A DNA stretch of 64,000 nt from Mucilaginibacter pedocola (GTDB taxonomy: Bacteria; Bacteroidota; Bacteroidia; Sphingobacteriales; Sphingobacteriaceae), in NCBI RefSeq assembly GCF_002013915.1, contig NZ_MBTF01000012.1, positions 124,001 to 188,000 on the forward strand, in the 5' to 3' direction. The translations under genes and the position numbers were made by a program. The notes below the pieces were generated by a model. That model saw nothing but the letters and a program-made list of their open reading frames with translations, did no database searches and was not told where the DNA came from. Below are positions 52,538-62,277 of this stretch, piece by piece; the stretch's first letter is position 1; the number at the start of each line of letters is the position of its first letter.

Positions 52538-54001
52538 TTAATTATAACCGGGGTTTTGTATGAACTTGCCCTTACCCTCGGCTATACGTGCCTGCGAGAA
52601 TGGGTAAACCACTTTATTAGGGCCCGTATAAGTGGAATTTTTAACTTCCTGCGTACGCGATACAAATTTACCCATACGGATAAGGTCGGCGCGGTACTGG
52701 CCGTTTTCGCACCAAAACTCGTGGCTGCGTTCCAGCAGTATCAGGTCGTTAAATTGCGCCAGCGAAGCATAGCTCGCCAGCGGCTTGGCGGTAAGGCCTG
52801 CGCGGGTACGTACACGGGTAATCAAATCCATGGCTTCCTGGTTAGGGCCCGATATATTGGCAATAGCTTCTGCTTTTGATAATAATACATCGGCGTAGCG
52901 GTACATCATAATATCCACAGTAGTTAAACCCGTGGTGCGGTTAGCATCCTGGTCTATCTTTAATGGTATTGGGCCGAAGTTGATAAGCGTACCCGGGTTA
53001 GCGCGGTTGTAGGTAATACCATCGGTACCGGTAAACTCAGATAGCAGCAGGGTTTTGCGTTTATCAGCAGCCTCAAAGCTGTCATAAAAATACCAGGTGC
53101 TTTGTATGGTACCAAAACCACCTTTAGGGGCAAACACGGCAGGTAAAACCATCAGTTGCCATTGGTTCTCGCTGGTGCCCTGGTAATCGCAAGGGATAGC
53201 CCAGATGGTTTCGCGGCTGTTTTTAGCCCCCTCTAAACCAAACATGCCTACATAATCAGGGTCGATGCTGTAATAACCGTAAGCGATGATATCATTGCAC
53301 AGGGTTAAAACTTCCTGCCAGTTCTTTTCGTGCAAGGCCAGGCGTATCTGTATCATTTTAGCCAAAGCTTTGTTAAACCTGCCATATTCGGCTTCTGCCG
53401 GTGCAGGCAAGTCGGCGGCGGCAGCTACCAAATCAGCTTTAATGTAAGCTACCATCTCATCGTTAGATAAACGTGCCAGTGGCTCTTCTTTCAAGGGATT
53501 CTTCAACAAATCTAACGGTGCAATTACAATGGGCCCATACAAGTCATACAGGGTGTAGGCCAGCAAGCCGCGGGCGCATCTTACTTGAGCAATGGCTCTC
53601 TTTTTCAGATCGTCGGTTACGGTCGATTTTTCGATCAGGTCGATGGTGTTAGTCATCATACTGATCTTGTTATAATAATCGTCGTAGTAATGCGTAAAGG
53701 CAAGATCGCTTGAGCGGAAATTGTGCATGGTGGCCAAAAATTGGTCGCCATAAGGGCCGTATAAAATTTCGGTAGTTGCATCGCTCAAAAACATCACGCC
53801 TTTTTCGGATGTAGAGAAGATACCATTGCCATACGAACCCCTAACCGGGTAATAGGCGGCATTTACCATGGCCTCCAAATCGGCCGCCGATTTGGGGAAT
53901 ATATTGGGGTTTATCTCCGAGTAATCCAGAGAAACCAGGTCTTTGGTACAGCTGCACATTGCCAGCACCAAACACACTATCAATAATTTATATTTTTTCA
54001 T
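52538..54001 (-). CDS. SusD/RagB family lipoprotein (second pair)
   Basis: A 487-residue lipoprotein (LVLAMCSCTKDLVSLDY). SusD blocks are AQVRCARGLLAYTLYDLYGP, RYADVLLSKAEAIANISGP and LILLERSHEFWCENGQYRAD. It binds the ligand at the mouth of the partner SusC channel. susC ends 23 bp upstream. The neighbouring amino-sugar genes suggest a GlcNAc-containing ligand. Confidence 0.96.
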   Translation of the reverse strand: MKKYKLLIVCLVLAMCSCTKDLVSLDYSEINPNIFPKSAADLEAMVNAAYYPVRGSYGNGIFSTSEKGVMFLSDATTEILYGPYGDQFLATMHNFRSSDLAFTHYYDDYYNKISMMTNTIDLIEKSTVTDDLKKRAIAQVRCARGLLAYTLYDLYGPIVIAPLDLLKNPLKEEPLARLSNDEMVAYIKADLVAAAADLPAPAEAEYGRFNKALAKMIQIRLALHEKNWQEVLTLCNDIIAYGYYSIDPDYVGMFGLEGAKNSRETIWAIPCDYQGTSENQWQLMVLPAVFAPKGGFGTIQSTWYFYDSFEAADKRKTLLLSEFTGTDGITYNRANPGTLINFGPIPLKIDQDANRTTGLTTVDIMMYRYADVLLSKAEAIANISGPNQEAMDLITRVRTRAGLTAKPLASYASLAQFNDLILLERSHEFWCENGQYRADLIRMGKFVSRTQEVKNSTYTGPNKVVYPFSQARIAEGKGKFIQNPGYN

Positions 54002-54024
54002 TGTTATATCCTTTAACGGTTCAA

Positions 54025-57000
54025 TTAAAAAGTAAGGTTAACACCCGCTACAAACGACCTGATGAACGGATAAGCAGCTGTATATGAATCTGTCTCAGGG
54101 TCTACACCTTTGTAAGGCGTTATTACGAACAGGTTAGAGCCATCTGCATGCACACGTACCGACTGGAACACGCCTTTGGTCCAGCTCTTTGGCAGGGTAT
54201 AGCCCAACGATACGTTTTGCAGCCTAATAAACCATGCTTTCTGCATAAATATATCGCCTATGCCGTATGGCGAGAAACCGTAGAACGAACTTGGCTGCGT
54301 ATTGGTTGGGTTGGTTGGCGTCCACCTGTTTTTTACAGTACGCAAGGCATTGTAACCATTTGAATAAACACCATAAGCGCTTACGCCGTAAGTGACGTAG
54401 TTAGGGTCGACCATGCTGCGGCCAAACAGGCCGTTAAAATCGAAGTTAAGGCTAAAGCTTTTGTAGGTAATGATGTTGGTAATACCTGCCATCAGGCTTG
54501 GGTCAGATGTACCCAATAGTTTGGTATCGGCGTCATCAATGATACCATCGGGCGAGCCGGTGCGGATAAACCTGCCGTTTGCATCAACCATTGGGTTATT
54601 GTTGGCATCGCGCTGGTAGCCGTCGATATCTTTAATTTTTATCATACCGGGTTTCAACTCGGGCTGCGATACCGGCGGAGCCTCGCCAACTTGCAAAATA
54701 CCATCGCTTACGCGGCTGTACACCGAGCGGATAGGGTCGGTATCGTTTTGGTAAACAAATGGCTTCCAATCCGGTGCACGTTCTTTCCAGGTATCTTTGT
54801 ATTTTGATAAGTTCAACTGGGTAGTCCAGGTGAAATTAGGCCTGGTGATGTTGCGGGTACGAATAGTAACCTCTATACCGCGGCTAAGCGTTTTACCAAC
54901 GTTGGCAATGATGGTGTTCACTTCCTGGTAAGAGTTTAGCGGCTTAATATCCAACAGGTCTGATATCACGTTCCTAAATAACTCTACCGAACCTTCTACC
55001 TTGCCGTTAAACAACGAGTAATCTAAACCTAAGTTGGCGCCGGTAGTGGTTTCCCATTTCAGGTCGGGGTTTTCTAAACGGGTAAGCGATACACCGATAA
55101 GCTTGGTATCGGCAGCTGATAACCATGCAGGGTAAGCACCGTAGGCAGCAAATGCATTACTGTTGATGGTAGCGTTACCGGTTTGGCCATAGCTAAAGCG
55201 TAGTTTAAATTGCGACAATACGTTTTTGATCCCGGCAAAGAATGGCTCTTCTGCCACATTCCAGCCCACGGCCGCCGACGGGAAGGTACCCCATTTATTG
55301 TTTTTGGCGAATACGCTGGCACCATCTGTACGTACCGTAAAGGTGAAAAGGTACTTGCTTTTGAAATTATAGTTCAACCTACCGAAATATGATGCGATAA
55401 CGTTTTGCGGGCCTGATGAGGTTGAGGTTTGCTGGTTTGTACCGGCACCCAGGTTATTCCACAGGAAGGCATCGGTAATAAAGCCGGTTGCCCCTGCAGT
55501 TTGGTATTTGTCTTTAAATTTCTGTTCAGATACCCCCGCCAGCACTTCAAAGTTATGGTCGGTTGCAATGGTTTTCTTGTAAGTAATGGTACCCTCTAAC
55601 AGGTAGTTACTGTTATCGGAGTTACCGATAAATGCACGGCCGCCTTCTAATGCACCGGCCAGTACCGTTTTAGGGATATAGCTTTGGCGCCTGGTGTACC
55701 CTCTATCTATACCGGCCTTCAGGCGGATAAGCAGCCCGTCGATAGGTGTAATATCCAGGAAGGTATTGGCCAATAAGCGCTCTATACGTCCTTCATCAGT
55801 AATGGTAAGCAGCGAGTATGGGTTTGGCTGTAGTGCCAATTGCGGGTTAAGCGGATAATTGCCATCCTCATCAATTGCCTGTATGTGCGGGCCTTGCTGT
55901 ATAGCTGCACGAATGATACCCGAGTTCTCGTATTGGTCGCCGCCTAACTGGCTGTTCAGGTTATCAATACGGCTTGTGGTAAGGTTTAAGCTAAGCTTAA
56001 ATATCTTGCTCAGTTCCTGATCGATGTTAGTGCGGATAGAGTACCTTTTCAGCCCCGAGTTTTTAACGATACCATCCTGATCGTAAAAGTTACCCGAGAT
56101 AAGATATTTGGTGGTTTTAGAACCGCCCGATACCGAAACGTTGTGCTGCATGGTTTGCCCGTTGCGGGTTACCAGTGCTAACCAATCGGTACCGCGGCCT
56201 ACGTTATTAATTGCATTTTGAGTATACAGTCTGCGATATGGGCTAACGCCGCCGGCAATAACATCAGCTCGTGTGGCTGTTCCGTAGGGTATAACGTGAT
56301 TATCAAAATCCCACTGCTCCTGCCCTGCTTCGTTACGCACCTGCATCCACTCGTTAAGCGGCAATACATCAAATGAGTTGTTATATTTTTGGAAGGTATA
56401 GTTGTATGAATAATCTACCGTTGCCTTACCCTCTTTACCGCGCTTGGTGGTAATTAAAATTACACCATTGGCCGCACGCGAGCCGTATATGGCTGTTGCA
56501 CTCGCATCTTTCAACACATCTACCGATTCGATATCGTTAGGGTTGAACGAGTTGAGCGGGCTTTGTGTACCCGCCTGGTAACGGCCACCCAAAGTTTCGG
56601 GTTGCTGCAGTTCGGTTATCGGGAAACCATCTACCACATACAGCGGTGCATTACTGGCATTCACCGAACCTGCGCCGCGCACTAATATATCAAAACCGCC
56701 ACCCGGCTGGGCGCTGTTTTGGCGAATAGTAACACCGGCAACCTTACCCTTTAGCATGGTACCTATCTCGGGGCCCTGGCTGGTTACTAATTCTGAGGTT
56801 TTTACGGATGAAACCGCACCGGTAAGGTCGCGTTTCTTTTGCGTGCCGTAACCAACTACCACTACCTCGTTAAGGCCGGTGTTTGATTCCTCAATGGTTA
56901 CATTAATAACCGTTTGCGAACCTACGATAACCTCTTTAGTAGTAAAGCCCACCATTTTAAACACCAGCACATCGCCGGGGTTGGCATTAATGGTAAACTT

Positions 57001-57228
57001 ACCGTTAACATTTGTGGGCGCGGCAGTGGTAGTGCCTTTTACCGATACCACCACGCCGGGGACAGGCAGGCCCTTACTATCGATAACCGTACCGGTAATA
57101 ACCGCGAACCGGCGTGTATCGGCTATGCCCTTTGCAATGCTGTTGGCATCGGCGCTCAGGTACTGCATATTAAGCAGCAGCACCATAGCGCAACAGAGCT
57201 TCATTTTAAGTGAGTAATTTTTGTTCAT
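54025..57228 (-). CDS. SusC/RagA TonB-dependent receptor (second pair)
   Basis: A 1067-residue protein with an N-terminal signal, a carboxypeptidase-like beta domain (ITGTVIDSKGLPVPGVVVSV), the box LNEVVVVGYGTQKKRDLTGA, a plug (IRQNSAQPGGGFDILVRGAG, PLYVVDGFPI) and the barrel ending RSFVAGVNLTF. It imports the ligand held by the adjacent SusD. The upstream sugar kinase gene ends 65 bp before it on the same strand, so catabolism and uptake are probably expressed together. Confidence 0.97.
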   Translation of the reverse strand: MNKNYSLKMKLCCAMVLLLNMQYLSADANSIAKGIADTRRFAVITGTVIDSKGLPVPGVVVSVKGTTTAAPTNVNGKFTINANPGDVLVFKMVGFTTKEVIVGSQTVINVTIEESNTGLNEVVVVGYGTQKKRDLTGAVSSVKTSELVTSQGPEIGTMLKGKVAGVTIRQNSAQPGGGFDILVRGAGSVNASNAPLYVVDGFPITELQQPETLGGRYQAGTQSPLNSFNPNDIESVDVLKDASATAIYGSRAANGVILITTKRGKEGKATVDYSYNYTFQKYNNSFDVLPLNEWMQVRNEAGQEQWDFDNHVIPYGTATRADVIAGGVSPYRRLYTQNAINNVGRGTDWLALVTRNGQTMQHNVSVSGGSKTTKYLISGNFYDQDGIVKNSGLKRYSIRTNIDQELSKIFKLSLNLTTSRIDNLNSQLGGDQYENSGIIRAAIQQGPHIQAIDEDGNYPLNPQLALQPNPYSLLTITDEGRIERLLANTFLDITPIDGLLIRLKAGIDRGYTRRQSYIPKTVLAGALEGGRAFIGNSDNSNYLLEGTITYKKTIATDHNFEVLAGVSEQKFKDKYQTAGATGFITDAFLWNNLGAGTNQQTSTSSGPQNVIASYFGRLNYNFKSKYLFTFTVRTDGASVFAKNNKWGTFPSAAVGWNVAEEPFFAGIKNVLSQFKLRFSYGQTGNATINSNAFAAYGAYPAWLSAADTKLIGVSLTRLENPDLKWETTTGANLGLDYSLFNGKVEGSVELFRNVISDLLDIKPLNSYQEVNTIIANVGKTLSRGIEVTIRTRNITRPNFTWTTQLNLSKYKDTWKERAPDWKPFVYQNDTDPIRSVYSRVSDGILQVGEAPPVSQPELKPGMIKIKDIDGYQRDANNNPMVDANGRFIRTGSPDGIIDDADTKLLGTSDPSLMAGITNIITYKSFSLNFDFNGLFGRSMVDPNYVTYGVSAYGVYSNGYNALRTVKNRWTPTNPTNTQPSSFYGFSPYGIGDIFMQKAWFIRLQNVSLGYTLPKSWTKGVFQSVRVHADGSNLFVITPYKGVDPETDSYTAAYPFIRSFVAGVNLTF

Positions 57229-57293
57229 ATTGTAAGAATTAGGTGCAATAAAAATTTTATGTGTTGATTGGCTGGGGTTAGTATGTATAAGTT

Positions 57294-58445
57294 TTATCCT
57301 AAATTTTGCTCCTCCTTATATCTGCTTTTATGGGCCGCCACTGTATCAATAATGATCTGCCGAAGCAATGTGGCCTGCTCTTCTAATTTGGTGAGTAACT
57401 TAAACTGCGCCCTTGCCCTTACCACGTTATGGCCGGGGTAGGCGGTTTTAAAATAAGTGTCGCCCTGCAGGTAATCGGTGAGGAAGCGTACGCCCTGCAT
57501 GTATGGCAGCAGCATAGCGCCCAAAAACAACGATTCTACTTCGGCATCGGTCAAAAAGGCGTGTGCCTCATTGATATACCCTTCGGCGTAAGCCTTAAAC
57601 AGGGGGATATTGATCTGTATCTTATCCAAATCGGGTTCGTCTTCCGCAGCGGTGTTGATTATGGTGCGTATAGCATCGCCAAAATCATAAGCCACGTGGC
57701 CGGGCATAACGGTATCCAGATCGATCACACATTCGGCTTTATCATCGGCATCGAACAGGATATTATTGAACTTGGTATCGTTATGCGTAATTCGTTTAGG
57801 CAAGAGGCCTTCGCAGCCCTGATCGTAAATTACGGCCATGCTTTTCTCGCGTTCGGACACGAATTTTATCTCCGCGTTCACTTCATCGACCCTGCCCGCT
57901 GCGTTTTCTACGATGGCCTTGTGCAGATCGCGCAGGCGTTTGCGGATGTTGTGGAAATCGACAATGGTTTCCGATAGTTGCTGCGGATCCATATCCGAAA
58001 GCAGCGTTTGGAAATAGCCAAATGCCTTCCCCCCTTCGTAGGCCTGCTGCTCGGTCAACACAATATCGTAACTGCGCGAACCCGCAAGGAAAAGGTATAC
58101 CCGCCAGTAGTTGCCATCTGCATCGCGGTGGAACAACTCACCATCGGTAGTATCAATAAGCTTAAGCACCTTTTGGCTCTTACCCGAATCTTCGCCCGGC
58201 ATTTTACTATTAAGGTATGCGGTTACCAGGCGTATGTTTTCGATAAGGCCAGGCACATCTTTAAACACATGGTGATTGATGCGCTGCAACAGGTAGTCGG
58301 GGCAACCGGACGTTTGGTTCTTTAGCCAAAAAGTATCATTAATATGCCCGTTACCGAAGGCTTCCGCCCCGGCAATCTCTCCGGCTATATTAAAATGCTT
58401 CACTATGGCTGTTATGTTAAAAGTGTTAGTACCTGTTAAACTCAT
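57294..58445 (-). CDS. APH-fold sugar kinase (NahK-like)
   Basis: A 383-residue protein of the aminoglycoside phosphotransferase fold. Brenner-type motif LPKRITHNDTKFNNILFDAD supplies the catalytic Asp and Asn, and CVIDLDTVMPGHVAYDFGDA supplies the metal-binding Asp. The N-lobe begins FNIAGEIAGAEAFGNGHIND. The closest characterised type I know is N-acetylhexosamine 1-kinase (NahK), which makes GlcNAc-1-P or GalNAc-1-P. It is paralogous to the gene at 62278, with many shared blocks. It precedes susC by 65 bp and follows the operator-like region 58490-58672. Confidence 0.75.
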   Translation of the reverse strand: MSLTGTNTFNITAIVKHFNIAGEIAGAEAFGNGHINDTFWLKNQTSGCPDYLLQRINHHVFKDVPGLIENIRLVTAYLNSKMPGEDSGKSQKVLKLIDTTDGELFHRDADGNYWRVYLFLAGSRSYDIVLTEQQAYEGGKAFGYFQTLLSDMDPQQLSETIVDFHNIRKRLRDLHKAIVENAAGRVDEVNAEIKFVSEREKSMAVIYDQGCEGLLPKRITHNDTKFNNILFDADDKAECVIDLDTVMPGHVAYDFGDAIRTIINTAAEDEPDLDKIQINIPLFKAYAEGYINEAHAFLTDAEVESLFLGAMLLPYMQGVRFLTDYLQGDTYFKTAYPGHNVVRARAQFKLLTKLEEQATLLRQIIIDTVAAHKSRYKEEQNLG

Positions 58446-58781
58446 TTCTGTATAAAGTAGGGTCTTAATTGGCTTTATGCTTCAGCTATGTGCTCGCACA
58501 CTATATATGTTTATAGCTGATTGATTATTATATTCTAAATATAGCGTGTTCGCACACACAAAAGCAAATAAATTTTACAAAAACTTAACAGGAAATATGA
58601 TTATTATATTTATTTCAAAAAAACAGCCACTTTATTACAAATAAAATGGCCGTTAATAGTGTAAGCGAACACATTTATGAAATTAAGCGTTCCGGCAGGC
58701 GGGCTTGGCTTAATTTAATTTGGCGTGTGTGCGGTGTGGTAAAAGATGTGGGAATATTCGCATGGTGCGATTAAGACTATA
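58446..58781 (-). promoter_or_regulatory. Regulatory gap with three GTGYTCGC sites
   Basis: A 336-bp AT-rich stretch with no gene. It holds GTGCTCGCACAC (58490-58501), GTGTTCGCACAC (58546-58557) and, on the opposite strand, GTGTTCGCTTAC (58661-58672). CTATA/TATAG half-sites lie just beside the first. It lies upstream of the kinase-SusCD operon, so these are probably operators for a LacI- or GntR-type repressor; the regulator is not in the window. No clear -7 element was found. Confidence 0.55.
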
Positions 58782-60167
58782 TTAAATACCAAGGATAGAA
58801 TTAATATCCTCAATAATTTGGTTAGCCAGTTTATCGGCGTTATCCATCGAATTAGCTTCGGAATATATCCTGATAATAGGCTCTGTGTTCGACCGGCGTA
58901 AGTGCACCCATTGTTTGCCGAACTCGATCTTCAAACCATCGATGGTGCTGTAAGGCTGCTCGCTGTATTTTGCTTCTACTTTTTTAAGCAGGGCATCAAT
59001 GTCCATACCCTCGGTAAGGGTAATTTTATTTTTAGAGATAAAATACTCCGGGTAAGTGGCCCTCAGTTCCGAAATGGTTTTGCCCGATTTGGCCAGCAAA
59101 GTCAAAAATAAACCTATACCCACTAACGCATCGCGCCCGTAGTGCAGTTCAGGATAAATGATACCACCGTTACCTTCGCCGCCTATAACGGCATTTACTT
59201 CTTTCATTTTGGTTACCACGTTCACCTCCCCTACTGCGGCAGCTTCGTAAACACCATCCAAGTTTTCGGTAACATCGCGCAGGGCACGGGTGGATGATAA
59301 ATTGGAAACGCTGTTGCCCGGTGTATTCCTCAGCACATGGTCGGCAACAGCCACCAGCGTATATTCCTCGCCGAACATGCTGCCATCCTCGTTCACAAAG
59401 CAAAGGCGGTCAACGTCCGGATCAACTACTATACCTAAATCGGCTTTTGCTTCCACCACTCTACCGGCAATTGCGGTTAGGTTTTCGGGCAGTGGCTCGG
59501 GGTTATGCGGGAAATGGCCATTAGGCTCGCAATACAATTCATCCACCGCAGCCACACCCAAAGCTTTCAGCAATGGCGGCAAATACAAACCGCCGGTAGA
59601 GTTTACACAGTCTATCACCACTTTAAAGTTGGCGGCTTTTATAGCTTCCACATCAACCAATGGCAGGGCCAGTATTTTGTCGATGTGTTTTTGCAGGTAA
59701 CTATCGTCGTTAGTTACTTCGCCCAGTTCATCCACATCGGCAAATGCCCATGAAGTATCTTCGGCGTACTCTAATACTTTTTTGCCTTCTGCATCATTAA
59801 TAAACTCGCCTTTGTAGTTAAGTAATTTCAAGGCGTTCCATTGTTTTGGGTTGTGGCTTGCAGTGATGATGATGCCGCCGCCCGCTTCTTCATCGGGCAC
59901 GGCTATTTCTACTGTAGGCGTTGTTGATAGGCCAAGATCAACCACATTAATGCCCAGGCCCATTAGCGTGCCGGTTACCAAATGGTTTACCATTGCGCCC
60001 GATATACGTGCATCGCGGCCGATAACTACTTTGCGTTTGCCTGTAGTTTCTATAACCCAGCGGCCGTAAGCTGCCGTAAATTTTACAACGTCGGCGGGGG
60101 TTAAACCGTCGCCCGGCAAGCCACCTATGGTGCCGCGTATGCCTGATATTGATTTGATTAACGTCAT
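58782..60167 (-). CDS. glmM: Phosphoglucosamine mutase / phosphohexomutase (GlmM-like)
   Basis: A 461-residue alpha-D-phosphohexomutase. Phosphoserine loop IITASHNPKQWNALK (Ser near 102), metal loop VDPDVDRLCFVNEDG, sugar-binding loop GGEGNGGIIYP and phosphate-binding tail RRSNTEPIIRIYSEA are intact. In the cell-wall pathway GlmM makes GlcN-1-P. Here, between the kinase and NagB::PIG-L genes, it could instead interconvert GlcNAc-1-P and GlcNAc-6-P. The GEGNGG loop is the form of archaeal and Bacteroidota enzymes. Whether this is the essential cell-wall copy or a locus-specific one cannot be told. Confidence 0.85.
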   Translation of the reverse strand: MTLIKSISGIRGTIGGLPGDGLTPADVVKFTAAYGRWVIETTGKRKVVIGRDARISGAMVNHLVTGTLMGLGINVVDLGLSTTPTVEIAVPDEEAGGGIIITASHNPKQWNALKLLNYKGEFINDAEGKKVLEYAEDTSWAFADVDELGEVTNDDSYLQKHIDKILALPLVDVEAIKAANFKVVIDCVNSTGGLYLPPLLKALGVAAVDELYCEPNGHFPHNPEPLPENLTAIAGRVVEAKADLGIVVDPDVDRLCFVNEDGSMFGEEYTLVAVADHVLRNTPGNSVSNLSSTRALRDVTENLDGVYEAAAVGEVNVVTKMKEVNAVIGGEGNGGIIYPELHYGRDALVGIGLFLTLLAKSGKTISELRATYPEYFISKNKITLTEGMDIDALLKKVEAKYSEQPYSTIDGLKIEFGKQWVHLRRSNTEPIIRIYSEANSMDNADKLANQIIEDINSILGI

Positions 60168-60180
60168 GTTTGTTTTATTG

Positions 60181-60300
60181 CACCGATTCCACCGATTTAA
60201 ATGATTTCACCGATCTGAACCGTTGATTTTTCGCTGTTAATTTATTTCTGTTTGGCGCTCAAGAGGGCTTCGCCGTTTTAATGATTAATTGATTCCGCTG
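60181..60300. repeat. CACCGATT direct-repeat intergenic element
   Basis: CACCGATT occurs at 60181 and 60190, with a variant CACCGATC near 60208, followed by AT-rich sequence and GATTAATTGATTCCGCTGATTAC. This wording is common between genes in Sphingobacteriaceae genomes. It lies between glmM and the nagB fusion. Confidence 0.45.
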
Positions 60301-60350
60301 ATTACTTTGGTAAGGTATTCTTGCCTTTCAAAAGTTCCCCCTTTAGGGGG

Positions 60351-62276
60351 TTAGGGGGCTAAAGGAAACCTCACAAACGCCTCCATTGCCTCGTACTCCG
60401 CTAAGCCCAATTGATTATAAATGCGGGCGGTTTCGCTGGTGCGGTCTTCTGCACGAACCCAAAACTCGCGGGCATCATCGCCGGGGAATACGGGGCGGTC
60501 TTTTTGGCTTTGGTGTTTGAAGATGGCCAGGCGTTTACGCTCCACTTCTGATGGCGATAGCGGCACACACATTTCTATCTCGTAGGTCTCGAACTCGAAC
60601 CATGCGCCACGGTACAGCCACAGCCAGCAATCTTTCACCCATTCTTCGGTTTTGGCCAGGCGGATGATGGCTTCGTGGATAATATCGAAACAGGTTTTAT
60701 GCGTGCCATGCGGGTCGGCAAAATCGCCGGCGGCAAATATCTGGTGCGGTTTTACTTGTTGCAGCAGGTCCATAGTTTGTTGTATGTCGGCTTCGTACGA
60801 TACGTCTTTGCTCACCTTGCGTTTATCGTAAAACGGCAGATCCTGAAAATGGATATGGTTATCATCCAGCCCAACAAAACGTGCGCCGGCAATAGCCTCG
60901 CCTTTGCGGATGAGCCCTTTTATGGTTTCGATGTAATGCGGATCGCGCTGGTTTGGCGATTTGGTTTTGAAAAACTCGCGCATCTCATTGTAGCTGGCTT
61001 GCTGCTTGTCGGTATTATCGCCTTGTGCTTTTGCCATATCTACGCTAAACTCTACAAAACGCAATGTGTCATCGTCCCAAACGGCATTATTGCCCGATGT
61101 TTGATAAGCTACGTGCACATCATGCCCCTGGTCGGCCAGGCGTATAAACGTACCGCCCATCGATATTACATCATCATCGGGATGCGGAGAGAACAAAATA
61201 ACACGTTTTTTGGCCGGCAGGGCGCGCTCGGGGCGCTGGCTGTCGTCCGCATTTGGCTTACCACCCGGCCAGCCGGTAATGGTGTGCTGCAGCTTGTTAA
61301 ATATATCGATGTTGATATTATAAACCGGTCCGTTCTGAATCACCAACTGTGCCATACCATTAGCGTTGTAATCATCCTCAGTAAGTTTCAGGATAGGCTT
61401 ATTCAGCGTTTTAGCCAGCCATATTACCGCTTTTTTAATGAGGCGTGTATCCCAAACGCAATCCTTCACCAACCAGGGGGTATCAAAACGGGTTAGCAGC
61501 GATGCAGCGTCGGTATCCAGAACAAATTCCACATTCTCTGAAAGTTGCAGGTAGGTAGCAGGTATCTCGGCCGAAACCTCTCCTTCTACTGCTTTTTTCA
61601 CAATGCCTGCCTTCTTTTCGTTCCAGGCCATCAGGATAATTTCGCGGGCTTTGAAGATAGTGCCTATCCCCATGGTAATGGCTTTAGCGGGCACATTGGC
61701 CTTGCCGCCAAAATCGTGTGCGGCATCATGGCGGGTAAGCTCGTCTAAGGATACCAAACGCGTACCCGAGTTTGGTGCCGAACCCGGTTCGTTAAAACCG
61801 ATGTGGCCTGTACGGCCAATGCCTAATATCTGCAGGTCGAGCCCACCGTATTCGCTTATCTTGCGTTCGTACTCCAAACAAAAGGCAGCAACATCTTCCT
61901 GCGCCAGTTCACCATCGGGTATATTGATATTCTGCGGCTCAATATCTACATGGCTAAACAAATGCTTATTCATGAACACCTTGTAGCTTTGCGCGGCGGT
62001 GGCGGCCATGGGGTAATACTCATCGAGGTTAAAGGTGACAACATTTTTAAAGCTCAGCCCTTCCTCGGTATGCAGGCGCACCAACTCTTTATAAACAACA
62101 ATTGGCGTAGCGCCTGTGGCTAAGCCCAAAACGGCTTCCTTACCTTCAGTGGCCTTCTTTTTAATAATGGCAGCGATACGCCCCGCCACCACTTTTGATG
62201 CGGTGAGCATATCAGGGTATACCGTTACGGGAAGTTTTTCGAACCTTGTTTCTTCTAAAAGATTTAAACGTGGCAT
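60351..62276 (-). CDS. nagB: Glucosamine-6-phosphate deaminase fused to PIG-L deacetylase domain
   Basis: A 641-residue fusion. Residues about 1-270 are NagB: VVTFNLDEYYPM (catalytic Asp) and GIGRTGHIGFNEPGS (catalytic His, Glu). It converts GlcN-6-P to fructose-6-P and ammonia. After a linker, residues about 360-560 form a PIG-L/LmbE de-N-acetylase domain: RVILFSPHPDDDVISMGGTF (metal-binding His-Pro-Asp-Asp) and FADPHGTHKTCFD. A single chain could thus deacetylate and deaminate an N-acetylated sugar phosphate. The fusion recurs in Bacteroidota. The gene abuts the downstream end of the kinase at 62278 (1-bp gap). Confidence 0.92.
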   Translation of the reverse strand: MPRLNLLEETRFEKLPVTVYPDMLTASKVVAGRIAAIIKKKATEGKEAVLGLATGATPIVVYKELVRLHTEEGLSFKNVVTFNLDEYYPMAATAAQSYKVFMNKHLFSHVDIEPQNINIPDGELAQEDVAAFCLEYERKISEYGGLDLQILGIGRTGHIGFNEPGSAPNSGTRLVSLDELTRHDAAHDFGGKANVPAKAITMGIGTIFKAREIILMAWNEKKAGIVKKAVEGEVSAEIPATYLQLSENVEFVLDTDAASLLTRFDTPWLVKDCVWDTRLIKKAVIWLAKTLNKPILKLTEDDYNANGMAQLVIQNGPVYNINIDIFNKLQHTITGWPGGKPNADDSQRPERALPAKKRVILFSPHPDDDVISMGGTFIRLADQGHDVHVAYQTSGNNAVWDDDTLRFVEFSVDMAKAQGDNTDKQQASYNEMREFFKTKSPNQRDPHYIETIKGLIRKGEAIAGARFVGLDDNHIHFQDLPFYDKRKVSKDVSYEADIQQTMDLLQQVKPHQIFAAGDFADPHGTHKTCFDIIHEAIIRLAKTEEWVKDCWLWLYRGAWFEFETYEIEMCVPLSPSEVERKRLAIFKHQSQKDRPVFPGDDAREFWVRAEDRTSETARIYNQLGLAEYEAMEAFVRFPLAP

Positions 62277-62277
62277 T

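Noticed and set aside
60675..61496. A 273-codon plus-strand frame opposite the NagB::PIG-L gene
   Set aside because: It is antisense to well-conserved coding sequence and shows no domain of its own.
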